Assembly (NCBI GenBank): GCA_021399435.1
Contig: JAJTUP010000001.1
Location: 62,001-126,000 of the forward strand
Source: Diaporthe sp. PMI_573
Taxonomy: Eukaryota > Ascomycota > Sordariomycetes > Diaporthales > Diaporthaceae
DNA: 64,000 bases
Reading direction: 5' to 3'
Shown one piece after another: positions 58,201 through 64,000 of the stretch. The notes under the pieces were generated by a model. That model searched no databases. It was given only the letters and a program-made list of their open reading frames with translations, and was not told the DNA's origin. Both the position numbers and the translations under genes were made by a program. How positions within the stretch are numbered: the first letter of the stretch is position 1; the number at the start of each line of letters is the position of its first letter.

Positions 58201-61200
58201 GCGAGCTCAACGTATAGATCTGCCGGGCAGAGCGGCTGGTCGAGCACGGCGTGACCCTTGACGAAGTGTTGGAACTCCTCGCTCCTTGGGTCGATTGTGA
58301 AATGCGCACCTTTGCCGTCGCCACTTACTTGCCGAAGGATCTCCGGCTTGGACTCTTCATAGCTCTTGGGGGCTTGGCTGGTTGCGGGGTCTTTGATGGT
58401 CTCGACGTTGTCCTTCCAAGTCATCCAGTGACGCTGTTTGTCGAATTGATACGGAGGGAGGTCAATGCTGCGGAAGGGAGCCCGAGCTGAGCCCTTCTTC
58501 CGGTAGAAAGGCCCAACTTCAATAGTCGGCATGGTCTTCCAAAGTGTGACCATGGTCTCCGCAAGGCGGTTCAAGGCCTCCTTGCCATCCAACTTGGTCC
58601 CGTGGTATGTATGCGAGACAGAGGATCCGGCCAAGGCACGTCGCGCCATGGCTGCCACGGAAGAATTGGATCCTGCCTCGAGCCAGAGACAGCTTCCTAT
58701 CCTGGCCGCCAGGCGCTCGACGGCGGCCTGGAAATACACCGGGTCCCGGGTGTGGTTTGCGATGAAGGCTGGCGTCATGTCCTGCCAGGCCGTTGGCTCC
58801 TTGGAGCAAGTCTCCAGGTGAATATGCGGCTGGGAAATCTGCAGGCCAGACGCCAACTTCTCCAGATGCGGGATGAGGGGCTCGGTGAACTCGGAGTGAA
58901 ATCCGTTCGTCACCTGGAGTCTCTTGTGCCGGATCGGCTGGGTTGCGGCCTTGCAGATTTGCTCAACCGCATCCATTGCTTTGGAAGTGCCTACAATGAC
59001 ATGGCCTGTCGGGGCGTTGTAGCAGGCAATCTCAGCCCGGAGTCCACGTTGAGAGGACACGGCCGCAATGACGCCTTCGGTCGTGTTGGTGTCGGCTTCC
59101 ACAGATACCATAGACCCAGACTCGGTCCCCCAGTACTGCTGCATCAGGCTTGCCCGGCCGGCGACGAGCTTGACGGCATCATCCAGAGATAGCATACCTG
59201 AGATGCACATAGCCGTAAGCTGTCCGAAGCTGTGACCGATCACTGCGGCTGGGGTGACACCTGCATCCATCCAGGCATTGGCGGAGGCGTATTGAATGGC
59301 GAAGAACAGACAGTGAAGACTGACGACGTCCGTCACCGGCTTAGTCTGGAAGATTGCTGGGAAGATGGACTTGTATCCTGCCTTCCTGATTGCGCGGTTG
59401 CAGTTCTCAAGGTGGAAACGGAGAAGTGCCGATTCGAAGTAGAGGTGCTGTGACAGACTGACGTGGTTGTTCGTCTGGCCGCCGAAAGAAAGAATCACCG
59501 AGCTTGTCTCTGCCTTTTTGTCCTGGTGTTGCTGGATGAACTGGTCCGGGGACTTGAGAGCGGCCTTTAGGGCTTCGACGGTGGTCACGCTGGTGATGAA
59601 GCGGTGAGAAAGTGTCCTGTTCTGCTTCTTGACCAAATTGAATGCCAGGTTCTGGAGAAACCCAGTCTCGTCGCTGGGAATCTGTGTTGGCAGCGAGTCG
59701 CAGAGTGCTTGGCAGTATGACCTAACGCTCTGCTCAGAATGTGCGTAAATACAGACCGGAACCACCGACAATGCAGAGCTGTGGTCGTTTGAAAAGCGGC
59801 GCGTGGTGGACCGATTCGACGGGGGCTGACAGAGGACCAGCGCTGCGTTGTTGCCAGCAGCTCCGTAGTTGTTGACAAGCGCGGCCTTGAAAGGCATGTC
59901 CCAGGGCTGGGGAGACAAGGGGATAGACATCTTGTCGAGGGCAAGCGGCTGGATGTTTGGGTTGAGCGAGTGGTGGTTCGCCAGCGGCGGAATCGTGGAG
60001 TGGTTCATAGCAAGTACCGTTTTAATGACAGAGGCGACTCCGGACGATGCTTCACAGTGCCCGACGTTGCCCTTGACTGAGCCAATAGAAACAATGCTGT
60101 CTCTGGATGGTCCACCAAACACGCTGCGAAGACTCGCCATCTCCGTTGGATCGCCCTTGGCTGTTCCTGTCCCGTGGGACTCGATATAGCTCACATCGTA
60201 GGGCTTGACACCGGCGTCCGCAAGAACCTTCTTGTACAGGTCAACTTGCGAAGAGCCGTTGGGCACCGTGATGTACGTGTCATTGCGGCACTGGTTGACT
60301 CCTGATCCAGCGACTACCCCGTAAACAAAGTCGCCGTCCTTCACGGCATCTGAGAGCTTCTTGAGGAAGATCAGACCGACGCCTTCACCACGGCAGTAAC
60401 CATCTCCTGCCGCATCGAACGGCTTGGTGGGGCCGGTAGGGCTCAAAAAGTTGGCAGCGCGCAAGTTCTCCCAAAGATTAGGGCTAGAGTTCAGGCTGAC
60501 GCCTCCTGCCAGTGCACGAGAACACTGCCCCGTCTGGATGGATCTGCACGCCGCGTCGATGGCCACCATGGATGCACTGCAAGCTGTATCATATGTCATG
60601 GACGGCCCCGTCCAGCCGAAGTGGTGGCTGATCCTGCCACATAGAAACGCACGCAGCTCTCCAATTGCCGAGAAAGCCGTAGGTGCATGGGAGGCGATAT
60701 TGTCGTGGTAGTCCGTCGTAGCTACGCCGATATAGCAGCCGACATCCTCGGGAGCGTCTCGTTCCGTCAGGTATCCCGAGGACTCGACAGCCTGGTACGC
60801 CGCCTGGAGAAGCATCCGTTGCTGAGGGTCCATGGCAGCCGCCTCCCGTGCGGACTTCTTGAAGAAGCGGTGATCAAAGGCGTCCGCGTCGCGGACAAAG
60901 TTGCCAAAGTACCGCGACCCTTCCTTGGTTCTTCGGAGCCCCGTACGTGCCCAGCGATCTTCTGGCACCTCGCCGTGCATGGAAGCACCTTTTGATATCA
61001 CGTCCCAGAATTCGTCCAATGAGTCCACCCCGGCATACTTGCAGGCCATGCCAACGATGGCAACTGAATGTTGGGGGTAGTTGTACTCGGCTGGTTTCTC
61101 AGCCAGTTGTCCACCCATCGAGAGCTCAGTCGTCAGTTGTGGCATTTTGTGAATCTTTGTTGGCGAGGCTCGTTGTACCGACTGCGGGACAATGTCAGAG

Positions 61201-62256
61201 ACGCTAAATGTGACCACCTCTGAGCCGGGAAGAACGTGTCGAAAGGTCTCTGACATTGTTACATGCCAGTTCGACACGTCCGTGAGAAGCACCGAGACTG
61301 CGATGCTGGACAATGAGTCCTTCTCCTGAATAGGTGCGCCATCCACATTTTGTCTCATATGTGCGAGCAGCGAAGCAGCTTCCGGAAGTCTTAGGAAGTC
61401 ATGTAGGCGAATGAAATCTGAAATGCTCTCCGACGCCGTCTTGTTCACTGAAGAGTGGAAACGCCCTTGTATAGGAACGTCTCGCACTATGAACCCGTCC
61501 GCGGACAGAGTTTCAGTGAGAGACTCCTCGTGTGACTTTGGGACAGTAATTGTGAAGTTGTCCTCATCGAAGACCACTGATACGTATGCCTGGATGATCT
61601 AAGTCAGCTTTTGCGGGAGCGAACTTCATTGGATGGCAACTCACTCCTGAGAAGGTCTCGAGGTGGCGAGACAGCTTGTTCTCATCAGACTGCTTCGACT
61701 TCCCCTTGACAACCACGCATGCCGTCTCAAGGTTGTTCAACTCTGCATCGAGGTCCACATAGGCTCCAATGACCAGTGCCAACTTAACAACGACCGAGGC
61801 ATACTTGGCGATGTCCTGCACATTTTCAGAGCAGGCAATCGCAGCGGCCGAGAGGAATCCAGTGCAAAAGCCTTGGATCCCAGCGAGTGAGAGGCCGCCA
61901 AGCAACTGAGAGTGGTTGAAGTTGCTCTCGTTATCGCGTAGGTATTGGACATAGTCTAGCACCTGGGTGATAACCGTCAAAGGTGTACAGACGATGTTGT
62001 GTGAAGGAGTGACTGAAGGCGCGGGCTCTTCACCAAGCCAGCCGGTCAAGTGCGAGACCAGCTCATTGCCTGGAATCCGACTGAATCTGGGTTCATGTGA
62101 CAGAAGAAGGTTCCAAAGCGATGGAAGACCTTGAATGGTCTCTAAGAGCACCTTGAGTTGTGGATCAGATCGCAGTATATCTCTCTGCCGTTGGAGGTGG
62201 TGGAGGGTTGGTAGCTTGGTTTGTGGGCCAAAGAGGATTGCTGAAGGCAGAGTCAT
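55250..62256 (-). CDS. Non-reducing polyketide synthase SAT-KS-AT-PT-ACP-ACP-hydrolase
   Basis: Six exons (62256..61645, 61589..56590, 56517..56369, 56309..55944, 55874..55789, 55708..55250) give 6672 nt, 2223 residues. SAT with C131 (GFCTG); KS with C541 (DTACSAS), H676 (SHGTGT) and H715 (VGHCEASSG); AT with S991 (GHSFG); PT with a GHAVLDQPL histidine and a VDNFVQVAG aspartate; ACPs with S1683 (GVDSLL) and S1818 (GLDSLL). A C-terminal alpha/beta hydrolase follows: [10 protein letters not shown]2006 in [25 protein letters not shown]. The apparent stop after VVQTAV is intronic: TAA overlaps donor GTAAGT, and splicing joins ACP2 to the hydrolase in frame. Such hydrolases normally release products of methylating synthases, yet no methyltransferase domain is present. 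Product: an unreduced aromatic acid, unidentified. Confidence 0.88.
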
Positions 62257-63536
62257 CTTGAATGGGTATGATGGAAGCAATGACTCAAAGTATTTGAAGT
62301 CGTTGTGTGCTTCTTGCTAAAAAGGTACCCCAGCTCGCGATGATTCGAACCTCTCCGGATTCTTCTTGCCTCCGAACTGAAGGGTCCCTTATAATCACTT
62401 AGCCTCGAGGGCTCTTGTTATCATTATAATCCCCTTGAAAATATCCCCGCTTATCAATCTTCTTGAAACACGCAGTTGTGGACATTCCAGTATACTATTG
62501 CGATTGATCCTTTGGCTACAATCTCCGCAGCCGATCGGCCGCAACATTATACCGAGCGATGTCCGTCTGAGTAGCAGCGGTGAGTCCATTGTAGATACAT
62601 ACCCTGCTGTAGTTGCAGTGTACCTTTTTGGCCATGCAAGTGAGAAAGGGCGGGTCCTTTTGTCGAGATGCATCGTCGTCGGTGTTGTTGTTTCCCTCGG
62701 TAACGAGAGGCTGCTGCCGACGGCTGAGAAGGAAGCGGATAATACAGCCGCGAGGCTACGAGGGGGTTGATTGGTCGGCATCCGTAACGGCGATGACTTG
62801 CAGCTGTGTTACTACCTGCCGTTTCCGTATGAGGTCGTGGCGATCATTTACCTCGAGGTGTTGAGTTTCATTGAAGATCTCTGCCTAATTAGCTGTAATA
62901 CTGCAGTCAGCAGCACGCTAACAATCCAAGTCTCACCGTGACTCAGTCCCCTGGCGAAAAGACCCTGAGCCTTGCGTGCTTTGTGGCACCCGACAACGGC
63001 ACCGTAATCCTGAGCCCTGCGGCGCGTCGATACGGATCACTGCATACCGCTTTTTGGTACCACGGGCAATCCCAAAACGCCGTCATCTTTGTAATGCCGC
63101 CGAAACCGGAACTATTACTATGTTGCTGCGGAACACGCCGGCTGACTGAGATACTATAGCTTGGCACATACTTATGGCCTGAGTCTGAATTAGTTTCGAC
63201 ATGTGATTTTTGCGACGATGAGAGAATCCCGAATGACTTTGCTTCACAGTAGCTGCAGGCGGGGGCTGAGTATGATAGGAGTTTGTGAAACTCCGGCCGA
63301 CATACAAGAATTTTCGGTTGACTAAGATGAATCAATTTGGTGCGGTGGGCGTGGTTCTATCGTATTGACCTCCGGGCATGTCTTGAGAATGAATCCATTC
63401 TGTTGATCTGTCTGTATCACGACTGAAGCAATAGGCACTGCGATATAAGCATCTTTTTCCATCAGATCGCACTATTGCCCTCCTCACTCGATTCATCCCA
63501 CCTCCATCTTCACACTGCCATCTTCAATTCGCGGCA
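62257..63536. promoter_or_regulatory. Bidirectional promoter region PKS / NRPS-like gene
   Basis: 1.28 kb between divergent biosynthetic genes. No coding sequence supported, and no obvious binding-site pair could be assigned by eye. Confidence 0.5.
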
Positions 63537-64000
63537 ATGGGTTCCCACGAACCAGCTTTCGTCAGGGCAGACCTCAGTCTCCCTGCAAAATTGCCAGATG
63601 AGCTCAAGCAAAAGCGTGGGCCGAGATCTGTCCGGACTGTTCCTGAACTGGTGGACTTCAACGCCGTCCACAATGCAGACTACATTTTCTGCTATCAAGC
63701 TCGCAAGGACGACTCCGGCAACGCTCACCTGGTTTCCATCACGCATTTGGAATTCAGAGACGCTGTTCTTAGTTGCCAGGAGTGGCTCAAATCCTCCATC
63801 GACAATCTTCAGCTCCCAGTTCTTCAGGAGAACGGAGTCATCTCCAGGAGCACGCCAGTTGCCCTTTTTATGGAGAGCGATATTGGTCTCTTTGTGCACC
63901 TTGTCGCCCTTCTCGGCCTTGGCGTCCCAGCCTTGCTTCTCTCTGCGCGTCTCAGCCCTCTTGCCATCGGAAACCTCATCAAGACTACCCACTGCTCGAC
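63537..64000 (+). CDS. NRPS-like adenylating enzyme, N-terminal part (runs off window)
   Basis: An open frame begins at the ATG at 63537 and stays open to the window end (154 codons). It translates as the start of an AMP-binding domain of fungal NRPS-like carboxylate-activating enzymes: VRTVPELVDFNAVHNADYIF, SITHLEFRDAVLSCQEW, VALFMESDIGLFVHLVALLG and PALLLSARLSPLAI. These strands precede the ATP-binding core in A-T-R or A-T-TE proteins. Facing a non-reducing PKS, it probably activates the aryl acid that the PKS releases, and if it ends in a reductase would give the aldehyde; the C-terminal domains lie outside the window. The opposite-strand open frame in this place is a shadow. Confidence 0.75.
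   Translation, partial: MGSHEPAFVRADLSLPAKLPDELKQKRGPRSVRTVPELVDFNAVHNADYIFCYQARKDDSGNAHLVSITHLEFRDAVLSCQEWLKSSIDNLQLPVLQENGVISRSTPVALFMESDIGLFVHLVALLGLGVPALLLSARLSPLAIGNLIKTTHCS

Noticed and set aside
57444..58217. Long plus-strand frames across the PKS
   Set aside because: Antisense shadows of the PT and linker region; no family resemblance.
63510..63992. Minus-strand open frame of 160 codons at the right edge
   Set aside because: No family resemblance; the plus strand over the same bases reads as a conserved adenylation-domain N-terminus.

Overview
The window is nuclear DNA of a filamentous ascomycete, most likely a sordariomycete-like mould. The evidence is GC-rich coding sequence, GT-AG introns of 47-94 nt, HET-domain genes, fungus-specific protein kinases, an ergosterol gene, a non-reducing polyketide synthase (PKS), repeat relics and many point lesions of the C:G to T:A type. 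Gene models were built by hand from GT-AG (twice GC-AG) splice sites that restore conserved frames. Most add up to a whole number of codons.

Layout. 0-7.5 kb holds housekeeping genes: ILM1 (minus), CDC43 (geranylgeranyltransferase-I beta, plus) and a large CAMK-type kinase (minus). 7.5-19.3 kb is sparse and worn: a small alpha/beta hydrolase, a relic of a highly reducing PKS ketoreductase beside an AT-rich block, an SRPK-like kinase, and a shattered kinase-HET pseudogene. 19.3-25.5 kb carries an ERG3-type C-5 sterol desaturase, a GT4 glycosyltransferase, a complete miniature LTR element with a target-site duplication, and an UNC93-like transporter. 26.4-36.8 kb looks like a catabolic group: a PxpA/LamB-YcsF protein (with a 6-nt microexon), a capsule-type glycosyltransferase, an HGG-type esterase, a 1249-residue biotin carboxylase-AHS2-AHS1-biotin carrier fusion resembling urea carboxylase without allophanate hydrolase, and a secreted endonuclease/phosphatase-fold protein.

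37.3-50.9 kb contains a HET gene with one frameshift and a lipid-modification cluster: DUF1365 protein, FAD amine-oxidase-like protein, CFA-like methyltransferase and cyclopropane fatty acid synthase. All four members carry stops or shifts, while the ENA-type P-ATPase among them reads intact. 52-55 kb has another SRPK-like kinase with one premature stop, an intron-bearing tRNA-Ile and a LINE RNase H relic.

55.2-64 kb is the left part of a biosynthetic cluster. A 2223-residue non-reducing PKS (SAT-KS-AT-PT-ACP-ACP-alpha/beta hydrolase, no methyltransferase) faces, across a 1.3-kb shared promoter region, the start of an adenylating NRPS-like enzyme that runs off the window. By analogy with known PKS/NRPS-like pairs, the PKS would make an aryl acid and the second enzyme would activate and perhaps reduce it.
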